A stretch of 37,071 bases of DNA from Planctomycetota bacterium (GTDB taxonomy: Bacteria > Planctomycetota > UBA1135 > UBA2386). A program made the translations under genes and the position numbers. Shown in pieces: positions 15,872 to 27,802 of the stretch. The notes under the pieces are model-generated. The model was not told the DNA's origin. It did no database searches and was given only the letters and a program-made list of their open reading frames with translations. The stretch covers positions 1-37,071 of the forward strand of contig JAHBXX010000047.1 in NCBI GenBank assembly GCA_019636245.1, written 5' to 3'. Each line of letters starts with the position of its first letter. The first letter of the stretch is position 1.

Positions 15872-15959
15872 CGGCAACCGCTACGCGCAGTTCACCTGGC
15901 AGCCGACCGTGCTGGCGAACACCAAGGGCGCGCCGAACGTCAACCAGACGTTCCCGTAG
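15872..15959 (+). pseudogene. Orphan 3' end of the nuclease gene (repeat copy 2)
   Basis: This is an 88-bp fragment that would encode the last 28 residues and TAG stop of the endonuclease I protein, with two substitutions relative to 13239-13326 (Thr to Ala, Met to Thr). The frame is open upstream to 15714, but that sequence does not resemble the nuclease. It is most simply the original 3' end of the gene, cut off by the insert. The alternative is the remnant of a deleted paralogue with the same C-terminal tail. Confidence 0.85.
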
Positions 15960-15968
15960 GCCCCGCGT

Positions 15969-16955
15969 TCAGGGTTCGAGCAGCGGCAGGATCGCCGCCA
16001 GCGCGCGCTCGGCGAGGATGCGATGCCCCTCGGGGCCCGGGTGGAAGTCCGACCGCGTCACCTGGTGGCGGTGCTGCCACTCCAGGCTCAGCACCGTGTC
16101 GAAGCGGTGCACGCCGAGGCGCGCCGCGTGCTCGACCGCGAGCGGCGGCAGCCCGACGGTGTCGAACACCACGTACGGCACCTTCGCCGGCGCCAGCAGG
16201 CCGTGGAACTGGTCGAGCGCGAACACCAGCATCTCGGGCGTGAGTCCGGTGTTCGGCTCACAGCCGCGGTCCTTGGTCAGCACGTCGGCGAGCCGCTCGA
16301 CGAGCCGCAGCGTGCGCACCCGGCGCAGCGTCTCGCCGAGGAACAGCGGCGGCGCCTTCGGGTGCGGTTCGACGTCGTTGTTGATGATGCAGTGCAGCAC
16401 CAGGTCCGGCGCGAACGCCATGCCCTCGTCGCGCAGCCAGTGGAACTCCTCGGCCAGCCCCCAGCCCGGACTGCCGGCGTTGACCACCTCGTAGCGCCGG
16501 CCGTCGCGGCGCGGCCGCTGCTGCAGCAGCGCCTCGAGCCGCCGCGGGAACGGATCGGCCTCGCCGACGCCCCAGCCGAACGGCACCGAGTCGCCGAGCA
16601 CGACGAGCCGGAACACGGCGGCCGGCTTCGGCACCTCGACCTCGGGGTTGCGCAGCCGCTGCCGGCTGATGCGCACCTCGTGGCCGAGGTAGTGGCCAAC
16701 GGCGCCGGGGACGAGGCGCAGCACGCGCCGACCGTCGACCTCGACGTGCTCGAGCACCGTGGCCGAGAAGCGTTCGCGGTCCTCGAGTTCGCCGAAATCG
16801 GCGGGGTCCGCCAGGCGCAGGAACGCTTCGCAGCAGCCGAAGGGCAGCAGGGCCGCGGCGGCCAGCAGCAGCAGCCGGGCGCCGAGCCGGCGGCGGCGCG
16901 GCACGACGGCGCCGGCCGTCCCGGACCTGGCACGAGGAGCGGACTCGGTGTTCAC
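15969..16955 (-). CDS. Membrane-anchored SGNH/GDSL hydrolase
   Basis: A predicted 328-residue esterase-type hydrolase. A GTG at 16955 is taken as the start, giving a basic N-terminus and one hydrophobic anchor (about residues 26-40); an in-frame GTG at 16994 would add 13 residues. SGNH blocks are present: block I LVVLGDSVPFGWG with nucleophile Ser123, block II Gly/Asn in NAGSPGWG, block III in INNDVEP, and block V SDFHPGPEGH with His305. The catalytic Asp usually stands three residues before this His; here the only Asp (303) is two before, so the dyad geometry may differ. Substrate is unknown; such planctomycete proteins may deacetylate surface glycans. The gene is convergent with repeat copy 2, nine bases away. 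Confidence 0.88.
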   Translation of the reverse strand: MNTESAPRARSGTAGAVVPRRRRLGARLLLLAAAALLPFGCCEAFLRLADPADFGELEDRERFSATVLEHVEVDGRRVLRLVPGAVGHYLGHEVRISRQRLRNPEVEVPKPAAVFRLVVLGDSVPFGWGVGEADPFPRRLEALLQQRPRRDGRRYEVVNAGSPGWGLAEEFHWLRDEGMAFAPDLVLHCIINNDVEPHPKAPPLFLGETLRRVRTLRLVERLADVLTKDRGCEPNTGLTPEMLVFALDQFHGLLAPAKVPYVVFDTVGLPPLAVEHAARLGVHRFDTVLSLEWQHRHQVTRSDFHPGPEGHRILAERALAAILPLLEP

Positions 16956-17042
16956 GGCGACATGCCGACGCGCGGCCGGCGGAGCGTAGCACACCGGCCA
17001 GGCCCCCGACGCCGACCGGCAACGATCCCGAGGCCGCCGCGG

Positions 17043-17387
17043 TCAGGTTGGCCGCGGCCGCCGTCGGCGCGCCGCTGGCGCGGCGATCGCCGCCTGCCAC
17101 GCCAGCAGCAGCGCCTCCTCGGCCACCGGCGGTGCGACCGCCTCGAGCCGCACCAGCGTGCACCCCGCCCGGCCCCAGGCGCCGTTCGCCGGCACGAACG
17201 CGTCGGGATGGTCGGCGCACAGCCGCGCCTGCTCGCTGGGCGACACCCGCACCATGCCGGTCGCCCCGTCTGCGTGCAGCGAGGCGAACACCCTCCCGCC
17301 GGCGCGGAAGTCCGGATGGCCGTGGTGGCTGCCCTCGACCGCCTCGGGCAGCGCCAGCGCCAGGCGCCGGAACCGGGCCGGGGTCAT
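17043..17387 (-). CDS. MmcQ/YjbR family protein
   Basis: A 114-residue protein of the MmcQ/YjbR family, described as a small double-stranded-DNA-binding-like fold. The start LALALPEAVEGSHHGHPDFRAGGRVFASL contains the typical pattern: a helix, the invariant-type HG(H)PDFR, and a strand leading to GRVFASL. The C-terminus is Arg/Pro-rich (RRRRPRP). The ATG is one base beyond the stop of the upstream S15 peptidase gene, so translation is almost certainly coupled. The coupling says little about function because members are widespread and poorly characterised. Confidence 0.9.
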   Translation of the reverse strand: MTPARFRRLALALPEAVEGSHHGHPDFRAGGRVFASLHADGATGMVRVSPSEQARLCADHPDAFVPANGAWGRAGCTLVRLEAVAPPVAEEALLLAWQAAIAAPAARRRRPRPT

Positions 17388-17388
17388 G

Positions 17389-19248
17389 TCAGCGGCCGCC
17401 TTCGTCGGACGCGCCGAGGGCCGCGGCCAGCGCCGCCTCGCCGCCGACCACCGGCAGCGTCAACACCGAAGCGTCGAGGTCGAGCGTCAGCTCGGTGCCC
17501 GGCTTGGGCCACAGCGTGAAGTCGCGGTCGCTGGCGAACACCATCAGCGCCAGCGGCAGGCCGGCGGCGAGGATCTGGTCGTCGGGCTGCAGGTCGAACG
17601 CCACGTCGACGAACTCGCCGGGCACCAGCGGCTCGCTGCGGCTCAGCGAGTTCCGGTTCTGCGGGTCGGCCCAGCCGCGCGTGATCACGTTCTTCGTCTC
17701 GGCGCCCTGCCAAGGCAGCGTCACCAGCCACACCGACAGGTTCGTCGCCGGCTTGCTGCACGCGAGCCGCAGCTGCACGCGCGCGGTGCCCGACAGGTGC
17801 AGCGGCTGCGCCAGCGGCGGCGTGGCGTAGAGCAGGCGCTGCGGCGATTCGGCCGCCTGGGCCAGCTTCGCCCCGGGCACGGCGACATCGTCGACCAGGG
17901 TCTCGCGGCCCTGGCCGGGCGCCGGCGCGCGTTCGAGCCCGCCGATGGCGCCGCCGCCGGCGCGCGGGTGCAGCGCCACGCGCACCGCGTCGGGATGCGG
18001 GTAGTCGGCGTAGGGCGTGGCCTCGGTCTCGCCCTCGCGCACGATCCAGCTGCGCGGTCCCGCCTCGATGCCGTTGTCGACGCCGTGCAGGAAGCGCGTG
18101 AACCAGCGATTGCACAGCGAGAACGGCGGCGCGCCCTCGTGCCCGCCCTGGTGGAAGAAGGCCATGCACGGCACGTCGCGCTGCCGCAGCGCCACGTGGA
18201 TGCGCACGCTGTGCTCGGGCATCACGTTCCAGTCGTTCCAGCCGTGCACCACCAGCGTCGCCGCGCGCACGCGGTCGATGTGCCGCAGGTAGTCGCGCGT
18301 GAACCAGAAGTCGTTGAAGTCGCCGGTGAGCCGGTCCTGCTGCTTCTTCAGCAGGCCGTCGCGCACGTTCTCGTTGCACCAGCCGCGCCGTGCCGGGTTG
18401 CCGCTGTTGACGAAGTCGTAGAGCACGTCGACGTCCTCGCCCATGTAGCCGCCCGGGTGCCGCACCAGGCCGTGCGAGCGGTAGTAGAGGTAGTACGAGG
18501 TGTTCGGCGCGATCGGGATGATCGCCGCCAGACCCTCGACGCCGGTGGTCGCCGCGGCGATCGGCAACGTGCCGTTGTAGGAGGTGCCGATCATGCCGAC
18601 CTTGCCCGAACACCAGTGCGCGGTCACCGGCTCGCCGCCGTCGATGGTCGTGTAGCCCTTGGCGCGGCCGCACAGCCAGTCGATCACCGCCTTCGGCGCC
18701 AGGGACTCGTTCTCGCCGCCGATCGTGACGCAGCCCTGCGACAGCCCGGTGCCCGGCGAGCACGAGTGCACGACCGCGTAGCCGCGCGGCAGCCAGCGGC
18801 GCACCTCGCTGGTGGCGATCCGGTCGGGCCGCGCGGTCGAACGCACGGCCGGCATCGGCGTGCGCGGCGGCGGCTCGGCGCCGAGCTCGTGCTTGGGATC
18901 CCAGAAGTAGCGCGAATCGGTGCTGCCGATGCCGGTGAAGTAGGGGCTCGTCTCGTAGACCACCGGCACCTTCAGGCCCTCGGTCTCGGTCTGCCTCGGC
19001 CGCGTCACGTCGACGTGCATGCGGTCGGGCCGACCGTCGCCGTCGGAGTCGAACGTCGTCTCGACCCACAGCGCCTCGCGGATCCACTCGGACGGCTTGC
19101 TGAACGCGTCGACGACCTGGGCCTCGCCGTCGGCGAAGACCGGCACGGCGCGGGTGGCCTCCTGGACGGCCTCCTGGGCGGCGAGGCCGGCGGCGAGCCA
19201 GAGGGTGGCGAGCAGCCGGAACGGAACGGCGGGCGGAGCCATGGGCAT
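17389..19248 (-). CDS. Secreted S15 family (CocE/PepX-like) peptidase or esterase
   Basis: A 619-residue serine hydrolase of the S15/CocE group, which includes X-prolyl dipeptidyl peptidases and acylases. The ATG at 19248 (an alternative is 19242) gives a signal peptide ending near AGLAAQ. The alpha/beta hydrolase core contains nucleophile Ser223 in GTSYNG, the acid Asp339 in HGWNDWNV and a His370 candidate in HQGGHEG. A C-terminal jelly-roll domain (about 450-600), typical of the family, holds LHLSGTARVQLRL and FVDVAFDLQPDD. A DSDGDGRPD stretch near residue 67 looks like a calcium-binding loop. It should act outside the cytoplasmic membrane on proline-containing peptides or esters; the substrate cannot be read from sequence. 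It is followed directly by the YjbR-like gene. Confidence 0.92.
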   Translation of the reverse strand: MPMAPPAVPFRLLATLWLAAGLAAQEAVQEATRAVPVFADGEAQVVDAFSKPSEWIREALWVETTFDSDGDGRPDRMHVDVTRPRQTETEGLKVPVVYETSPYFTGIGSTDSRYFWDPKHELGAEPPPRTPMPAVRSTARPDRIATSEVRRWLPRGYAVVHSCSPGTGLSQGCVTIGGENESLAPKAVIDWLCGRAKGYTTIDGGEPVTAHWCSGKVGMIGTSYNGTLPIAAATTGVEGLAAIIPIAPNTSYYLYYRSHGLVRHPGGYMGEDVDVLYDFVNSGNPARRGWCNENVRDGLLKKQQDRLTGDFNDFWFTRDYLRHIDRVRAATLVVHGWNDWNVMPEHSVRIHVALRQRDVPCMAFFHQGGHEGAPPFSLCNRWFTRFLHGVDNGIEAGPRSWIVREGETEATPYADYPHPDAVRVALHPRAGGGAIGGLERAPAPGQGRETLVDDVAVPGAKLAQAAESPQRLLYATPPLAQPLHLSGTARVQLRLACSKPATNLSVWLVTLPWQGAETKNVITRGWADPQNRNSLSRSEPLVPGEFVDVAFDLQPDDQILAAGLPLALMVFASDRDFTLWPKPGTELTLDLDASVLTLPVVGGEAALAAALGASDEGGR

Positions 19249-19387
19249 GCGGGGTCTCGGGTGCACGCGGGCGAACGCCCGGCGGGCGGCGAGACGATAG
19301 CGCGCGCCGCGGCGGCCGTTGCCGCCGATCACCCCGGTCCGGCGAGCGCGCTTCCGGTCCGGCCCCGCCGGGCTACCGTGGCGCCGC

Positions 19388-20731
19388 ATGGCGCGCAGAC
19401 TCGGCTGGCTGTTGGCGCTGGCGGTGCTGGTGCGCGCCGTCGGCTGCGCCCTGCGGCCGATGCCGGCCCGCGACGGGGTCGCCTACCTCTGGCTCGCCGA
19501 GCGCACCGCGCACGGCGACCTCGGCGGGCTGTTCGACACGGTGTTCCACCCGCTCTACCCGCTGCTCGTCGGGCTGCTGCTCGCGGCCGCGCCGGGGCTC
19601 GCGCCGGAAGTCGCCGGGCAGCTGGTCGCCGCCGGCAGTTCGGCGCTCACGGTGGTGCCGCTGTTCGCGGTCGCGCGGCGGCTGCACGGCGCCACGGCCG
19701 CGACCTGGGCCGCGGCGATGTTCGCGCTCGGCGCCTGGTTCGTGCGCCACCCGGCCGAGTGCATGTCGGAGGGCTGCTTCCACCTGCTGGTGGCGACGTG
19801 GGCGCTGGCCGCGGTGCACGAACGGGCGCGCCCGGGCCTCGGCGGCATCGCCGCCGGGCTCGCGTTCCTGGTCAGGCCCGAAGGCGCCGCCGCCGCGGTG
19901 GTCGGCGCCTGGTTCTTCGGCCGGCGGCTCGGCATGCGCGCCGCGCTCGTCCATGCCGGCGCCGCGGCCGCGGTCGCCAGCCTGCTGCCGCTCGGCGCGC
20001 TGGCCAGCGGCCACGGCTTCGTGCTGACGCCGAAGGCAGCGTTCAACTGGTCGGTCGGCGCCGGCGGCGCCGGTTCGGCGCTCGCCCACTACGCGGAGCA
20101 GTGGCTGCGCCTGCCGGGCAACGCGTGGGAGGGGCTCGGCTACCTGGTGTTCCCGCTCGCGGTGGCCGGCGTCGCCGGCCGCTGGCGCCGCGGCCTCGAC
20201 GACCGCGAACGGCTGCTGCTGGTGCCGTTCCTGGTGCAGTGCGCGGTGCTGCCGCTGCTGTTCAGCCACCACCGCTTCGTCTCCGGTTACGGCGTGCTGC
20301 TGCTGCCGTTCGCCGGCCACGCCGCCGCCGCGCTGGCGGCGCGGCCGGGCTGGCGCATCGTGCTGCCGCTGCTGCTGGTCGCCAGCGAGGCGAAGCTGTG
20401 GCTGGCCACGCCCACCGACCGCGGCCTCGAGCGCGAGCTCGGCCGCTGGCTGGCGGGCCAGCTCGCCCAGGGCGAGACGCTGGCCACCGACATGCCGCGC
20501 GTCGTCTACTTCGCCGGCCGTGCGCCGCCGCCGCCCCGGCCGATCCTGGCCGCCGACCTGCAGGCGTGGGCCGCGGCGCCGGGCTGCCGCTTCGTCGCCC
20601 TGCGCACCGGCCGCACCGACGAGGTCGTGCCCCGGCTCCGCGCCCTCGGCTACGACGCCCTGGCGCTGCCCCCGCACCTGCAGGCGGATCCCGCCGCCGC
20701 GTCGGTGCAGCTCTGGGCCCGGCCACGCTGA
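19388..20731 (+). CDS. GT-C type membrane glycosyltransferase
   Basis: A 447-residue integral membrane protein with about nine or ten hydrophobic segments and the layout of GT-C (ArnT/PMT-like) transferases, which use polyprenyl-phosphate sugars. The ATG at 19388 opens directly into the first span. The first extracytoplasmic loop carries the acidic motif ARDGVAYLWLAE with Asp29, the expected catalytic base position. HPLYPLLVGLL and EGCFHLLVATWALAA mark further conserved spans, and FLVRPEG is typical of the family. A soluble C-terminal part of about 100 residues follows (LATDMPRVVYFAGR). The acceptor is unknown. It is divergent from the S15 peptidase gene and convergent with the acyl-CoA ligase gene. 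Confidence 0.87.
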   Translation: MARRLGWLLALAVLVRAVGCALRPMPARDGVAYLWLAERTAHGDLGGLFDTVFHPLYPLLVGLLLAAAPGLAPEVAGQLVAAGSSALTVVPLFAVARRLHGATAATWAAAMFALGAWFVRHPAECMSEGCFHLLVATWALAAVHERARPGLGGIAAGLAFLVRPEGAAAAVVGAWFFGRRLGMRAALVHAGAAAAVASLLPLGALASGHGFVLTPKAAFNWSVGAGGAGSALAHYAEQWLRLPGNAWEGLGYLVFPLAVAGVAGRWRRGLDDRERLLLVPFLVQCAVLPLLFSHHRFVSGYGVLLLPFAGHAAAALAARPGWRIVLPLLLVASEAKLWLATPTDRGLERELGRWLAGQLAQGETLATDMPRVVYFAGRAPPPPRPILAADLQAWAAAPGCRFVALRTGRTDEVVPRLRALGYDALALPPHLQADPAAASVQLWARPR

Positions 20732-20750
20732 GACCCGCGCTGCGCCGGCC

Positions 20751-22373
<1,623 letters not shown>

Positions 22374-22401
22374 GGCGCGCCTCGCCCGGGCTCCCCCAGC
22401 G

Positions 22402-22920
22402 CTACTTCAGTTCGCCGCAGTCGGCGATCTCGACGTCCTGCGAGGTCGAGCCCGAACGCGAGCCCACGGCCTCCATCGCCGCCACGACCTGCATGCCCTC
22501 GGCGACCTTGCCGAACACGACATGCTTGCCGTCGAGCCACGGCGTCGCGACCGTGGTGATGAAGAACTGCGAACCGTTGGTGTTCGGGCCGGCGTTCGCC
22601 ATCGACAGCAGCCCGGGGGTCGTGTGCTTGTGCTGGAAGTTCTCGTCCTTGAACTTCTCGCCGTAGATCGACTCGCCGCCGGTGCCGTTGCCGCGCGTGA
22701 AGTCGCCGCCCTGGCACATGAACTGCTGGATGATGCGGTGGAAGCGCGAGCCCTTGTAGTGCAGCGCCTTGCCGGACTTGCCGGCGCCCTTCTCGCCGGT
22801 GCAGAGCGCGCGGAAGTTCTCGGCGGTCTTGGGCACCGTGTCGGCGAACAGCTCGAAGACGACGCGGCCGGCGGCCTTGCCGCCGATGTGGATGTCGAAG
22901 AAGACGCGTGGGTTGGCCAT
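22402..22920 (-). CDS. Cyclophilin-type peptidyl-prolyl isomerase, eukaryotic divergent-loop type
   Basis: A 172-residue cytoplasmic cyclophilin that isomerises X-Pro bonds. The ATG at 22920 gives the exact N-terminus of CypA-type proteins (MANPRVFFDI). Relative to human CypA all main active-site and cyclosporin-contact positions are present: Arg62, Phe67, Met68, Gln70, Ala108, Phe120, Trp128, Leu129 and His133 (CypA numbering plus seven). The shift of seven comes from an insertion KSGKALH after GEKGAG, the 'divergent loop' found in plant and Cyp40-like cyclophilins. Bacterial PpiA/PpiB lack both this loop and the Trp. The protein therefore looks eukaryotic in origin. It lies 28 bp upstream of the acyl-CoA ligase gene and 70 bp downstream of the M20 peptidase gene, all leftward. 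Confidence 0.96.
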   Translation of the reverse strand: MANPRVFFDIHIGGKAAGRVVFELFADTVPKTAENFRALCTGEKGAGKSGKALHYKGSRFHRIIQQFMCQGGDFTRGNGTGGESIYGEKFKDENFQHKHTTPGLLSMANAGPNTNGSQFFITTVATPWLDGKHVVFGKVAEGMQVVAAMEAVGSRSGSTSQDVEIADCGELK

Positions 22921-22990
22921 CGGCGCCTGTCTACCAGGACGGGCGCTGCGGACCAACGACCGCCGCGGATCCGTGCCGCGGCGGCGTGCG

Positions 22991-24562
<1,572 letters not shown>

Positions 24563-24710
24563 GGCGGTGTGGGGCGAGCATCGTCGCGTGGGTGCGAGTT
24601 CGGCGGGAGCGGCGGGCGGGAAAAACCCTGCGGCGATGGGGGGGGGCGCTCGGGTTGCGGCTTGCGCCGGACCGGCAGCGTTTGGGGTGGGGGTGGGTGC
24701 TGGCCGCGCG

Positions 24711-25352
24711 TCAGGGCTGGCGCGGTCGCCCGGTCGCGCCCTGGAGCAGGAGCGCCAGTTCGACGAGCGCGCGGTGCAGCAGGTTGCGCACCGAGTCCTC
24801 GCTGCGCCCCATGCGCGCGGCGACCTCGGCCCGCGGCAGTTGCGCGATGCGCGACAGAGTCACGACCTCGCGGTAGTGGTCGGGCAGGCGATCGAACGCA
24901 GCCTCGAGCCGCTCGATCCGCTCGCCGGCCATGGCGACCTGCGTCGGCGTCAGCGCCCGCGCGTAGACCGCGCCGAGCGATCGGGCGCTGCCGCCGGTCG
25001 TGCGCTGGCCGTCGAGGGCGATCTCGCGCCGCGCGTCGCGCCTCTGGCTGCGCGCAGCGCGTTCGTGGTTGAGGAGCTTGTTCCAGACCGCCGTGAACAG
25101 CCAGCCGCGGAACGCTTCCTCGCCGCGGTACTCGAAGTCGTCGAGGGCCAGCAGGATGTCGCAGCATGCCGACTGCACCAGGTCTTCCTCGGCCTCCCGT
25201 GCGCGCAGCAGCGGACTCATGCGCAGGCGAACGAAAGCGCGCAGCGCCGGCAGCTGCTGCTGCAGCAGCGCCTCGAGCGCGGCGCGGTCGCCCATCCGCG
25301 AGGCGCGCAGCAGGGACCCGCTGTGGGTGCTTCCGGGGACCTCTTCACTCAC
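24711..25352 (-). CDS. ECF RNA polymerase sigma factor, planctomycete type
   Basis: A 213-residue ECF sigma factor with region 2 at about residues 20-100 (EEDLVQSACCDILLALDDFEYRG is split by a short loop, then FRGWLFTAVWNKLLNHERAA) and region 4 at about 135-195 (LPRAEVAARMGRSEDSVRNLLHRALVEL). The GTG at 25352 is chosen because coding character starts at VSEEVPG; an ATG at 25295 is the alternative. The arrangement, with a longer linker between regions, resembles the planctomycete-specific sigma-70 subfamilies. The repeat-protein gene ends 38 bp upstream on the same strand, and the kinase-WD40 gene is divergent beyond it. Such sigma factors are often neighbours of Ser/Thr kinases, so the pair may be functionally linked. 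Confidence 0.92.
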   Translation of the reverse strand: MSEEVPGSTHSGSLLRASRMGDRAALEALLQQQLPALRAFVRLRMSPLLRAREAEEDLVQSACCDILLALDDFEYRGEEAFRGWLFTAVWNKLLNHERAARSQRRDARREIALDGQRTTGGSARSLGAVYARALTPTQVAMAGERIERLEAAFDRLPDHYREVVTLSRIAQLPRAEVAARMGRSEDSVRNLLHRALVELALLLQGATGRPRQP

Positions 25353-25390
25353 CCTGGCATCATGCCGGCACTCCCGCTGCGAGCGCCAGG

Positions 25391-27802
25391 TCAGAAGGAG
25401 CCGGTCACCAGCACGAGCCGATTCGTCGCCGCCACGGCCGTGATGACGAACTGGGGATCCAGGGTGATCGACAGCACCTGCTGGTGGAAGGTCGTCGCCA
25501 CCAGCGCGGGCGCGTTCGGCAAGTCGACCATCGTGTGGACCGATCCCGTGCCGGTCAGGTGCAGGTCGAACAGGTCGGGGGCCACCAGCAGCGTGCACCC
25601 GGCGAGGCCCTCGGGCAGCAGCGACGGCAGTGCAACCGCGGTCGGCGTGAAGCCGTAGAGGTTCAGCGCCAGGGCGTTCGCCGGCAGTCCGGTCGCGGTC
25701 GCTCGGTAGATGCTGCCGATCCACGGCAGGGAGGTCGCGCCGAGGGTGCCGCCTGTGGCCCCGGTGCAGCCGATGCCCGACGCAATCGCGGCGGCGGGGC
25801 AGGTCGTGGTCAGACGCGCCAAGCCCGAGGAGACGTGGTCGCCGATGCTGCTGAACTGGCCGGCGGCGAGCACGTCACCGTTGCGGGCGAGAGCAAGGTC
25901 GAGCACACCGTCGACCTCGACCACCGGCGACCAGATCGATCCGTTCCAACGGCGCAACTGGCCGTATTCCGATCCTGCGATCAGGTCGCCGTTCGGCAGC
26001 GCCAGCATGGTCGCCAAAGCCGCGTTCCAGAGGCCGAACGGCGCTGGCAGCTGCAGCCAGTTCGTACCATTCCATCGCCAGGGGTAGTGCCCGGTGCCAG
26101 GCGTGGTCTGAAGGCCCGCGACGACGAGGTCGCCGTTCGGCAGGACCGTCACCCGGCTCGGATGGGAGCCGATCGGATCGAAGGACCCGGTCGAGAGTGG
26201 GATCCACGCGGCCCCGTTCCACCGCACGACCAGACCGGGGAACTGGCCGACGGCCACGACCTCGCCGTCTGGCATCACGGCGAGGTCGTTGACAGCCGTG
26301 ATGCCCCCGAGCACATGCCAGGCGGCTCCGTCCCAGCGCTCGACCCATTGCGCACTACCCGGAATCACGAGGATGGCAAACAGGTCGCCGTTCGGCCCAA
26401 TCGCCAGCTTGGTCACGAATCCGCCCAGGCCTCCGGCCAGGGGGTGCCAGGTGCTGCCATCCCAGCGCGCGACGTGCATCGCCGATCCACCACCCGCGGT
26501 CGTGAAGTTGCCGGCGACGATCAGGTCGCCATTCGGGTGCACCACGAGTCCCGTGACGCGGCCGTCGAGGCCCGATCCCAGGGGGTGCCACCCACTCCCG
26601 TCCCACCGCACGATGTGGTTGGCGCCGACGCCACAGGCATTGGTGAAGAAGCCGCCCAGGACGACGTCGCCGCCTGGCAGCTCGACCACGGCTTCCGCCC
26701 AGCTCAGGCCTTGCGCGAGCGGCGACCAGGTCGTGCCGTTCCAGAAGGCGGCGCCAGTGGCCGGCGTGCCGCCCTGCGCATGCCACAGGTACCCCCCCAC
26801 GGCGATGCCGCCGCCGGGATTCTCGCACAACGCGGCGGGCCAGCCGCCGAAGCTCCCCAGTCCTTGCCAGTCGGTTCCCGTCCACTGCGCAACCGGGGCG
26901 TAGACGGTGCCGCCGATGACGAACTCACCGGCGGCGACCAGAGTGCCGTTGGCTAGCACGAGCAGATCCTGCACCAGCTCGACGTTCGCCGTGCCGTGCA
27001 TGGGCTGCCACGACATCCCGTTCCAGCGCAGCACTCCACCGCCGCCTTGGGTCTGGGCGCCCGACGTGCTCGCGATCAGGTCCCCGTTCGGCAGGACCGC
27101 AAGGTCGGTCACGCCAGCCCAGCCCGCCGTGAAGATCGATGCCCCGAGGGCCGACCACTGGATGCCATCCCATCGGTGGAACCCGATCTGGGGGCCGACG
27201 GTCCAGCCGGCGACCAGATCGCCGTTCGGCAGCGCCACGATCGCCGCCACGGCTGTCAACCCGCTGCCGACCGGCACCCAGGTCGAACCGTTCCACCGAT
27301 GGACGCCGGTCGAGCTGCCAGCCACCAGGTCGCCGTTGGGCAGCGCTTGCAGGCAGTTCACCCAGTCAGGCCCGCTGCCGACCGACGTCCACGCACCGCC
27401 TGACCAACGCACGACACCGACCGTCGCCGAGGCGCCCGGCAGCAGGAACGAACCCGCCGCCAGGAGCTCGCCGTTGGGGCGCGCCAGCAGTTCCACGACG
27501 TAGCCATCGAGGCCACCGCCAACGGTGCCCCAGGTTCCCGACCCCGGTTCGAACGTGGCCAGGTTTCGCACCACCACGTTCCCCGCCGCCGCGAACTGGC
27601 CGCCGAACACCAGCCGGGCGGGTGCGGGCCCGGCACCGTCCGGGTCCCAGTTCGCACAGCAGCGGACCTGGCCGCCGATGCCCGGCACCGGCGGGCCGGG
27701 GAGCCACTGGTTGGTGCACTGCGACCGCAGCGTCGGGGCCGCCGCGAACCAGAGGCCAAGGACCGAGGAGAGGAGCGGGAGGACGGGGAGAAGGGGGTGC
27801 AT
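25391..27802 (-). CDS. Secreted repeat protein, delta-60/beta-propeller-like
   Basis: An 803-residue secreted protein. The first 28 residues are a signal peptide (MHPLLPVLPLLSSVLGLWFA, cleavage near LRSQC). Residues of about 85-655 are made of more than a dozen units of roughly 40 residues with the consensus LPNGDLVAGG, then a hydrophobic strand, then RWDGSTWxPLG. Each unit would give a beta-blade, similar to delta-60 or Kelch-type repeats. The last 130 residues (from CPAAAIASGIGCTG) form a separate conserved-looking C-terminal module containing GLPANALALNLYG, found on many secreted planctomycete proteins and possibly a sorting or adhesion domain. The function is unknown. The gene precedes the ECF factor by 38 bp and could share its transcript. 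Starts of this gene and the divergent kinase gene are 110 bp apart. Confidence 0.88.
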   Translation of the reverse strand: MHPLLPVLPLLSSVLGLWFAAAPTLRSQCTNQWLPGPPVPGIGGQVRCCANWDPDGAGPAPARLVFGGQFAAAGNVVVRNLATFEPGSGTWGTVGGGLDGYVVELLARPNGELLAAGSFLLPGASATVGVVRWSGGAWTSVGSGPDWVNCLQALPNGDLVAGSSTGVHRWNGSTWVPVGSGLTAVAAIVALPNGDLVAGWTVGPQIGFHRWDGIQWSALGASIFTAGWAGVTDLAVLPNGDLIASTSGAQTQGGGGVLRWNGMSWQPMHGTANVELVQDLLVLANGTLVAAGEFVIGGTVYAPVAQWTGTDWQGLGSFGGWPAALCENPGGGIAVGGYLWHAQGGTPATGAAFWNGTTWSPLAQGLSWAEAVVELPGGDVVLGGFFTNACGVGANHIVRWDGSGWHPLGSGLDGRVTGLVVHPNGDLIVAGNFTTAGGGSAMHVARWDGSTWHPLAGGLGGFVTKLAIGPNGDLFAILVIPGSAQWVERWDGAAWHVLGGITAVNDLAVMPDGEVVAVGQFPGLVVRWNGAAWIPLSTGSFDPIGSHPSRVTVLPNGDLVVAGLQTTPGTGHYPWRWNGTNWLQLPAPFGLWNAALATMLALPNGDLIAGSEYGQLRRWNGSIWSPVVEVDGVLDLALARNGDVLAAGQFSSIGDHVSSGLARLTTTCPAAAIASGIGCTGATGGTLGATSLPWIGSIYRATATGLPANALALNLYGFTPTAVALPSLLPEGLAGCTLLVAPDLFDLHLTGTGSVHTMVDLPNAPALVATTFHQQVLSITLDPQFVITAVAATNRLVLVTGSF
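25970..27345 (-). repeat. Imperfect DNA repeats encoding LPNGDL units
   Basis: The plus-strand string AGGTCGCCGTTCGG, or close variants of it, recurs many times at spacings of roughly 105-150 bases (for example near 25984, 26128, 26385, 26523, 27078, 27220 and 27328). It is the reverse complement of codons for the P-N-G-D-L core of each protein repeat. Conservation at the DNA level is strongest in this core and weak elsewhere. Confidence 0.6.

Noticed and set aside
15689..15959. Small open frames across the non-coding end of the insert
   Set aside because: Neither strand shows protein-like character outside the 88-bp nuclease tail; starts lack ribosome-binding sites.
25970..27345. CRISPR-like regular repeats
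   Set aside because: The spacing varies, the repeats are coding and match the protein repeat core, and there are no cas genes.
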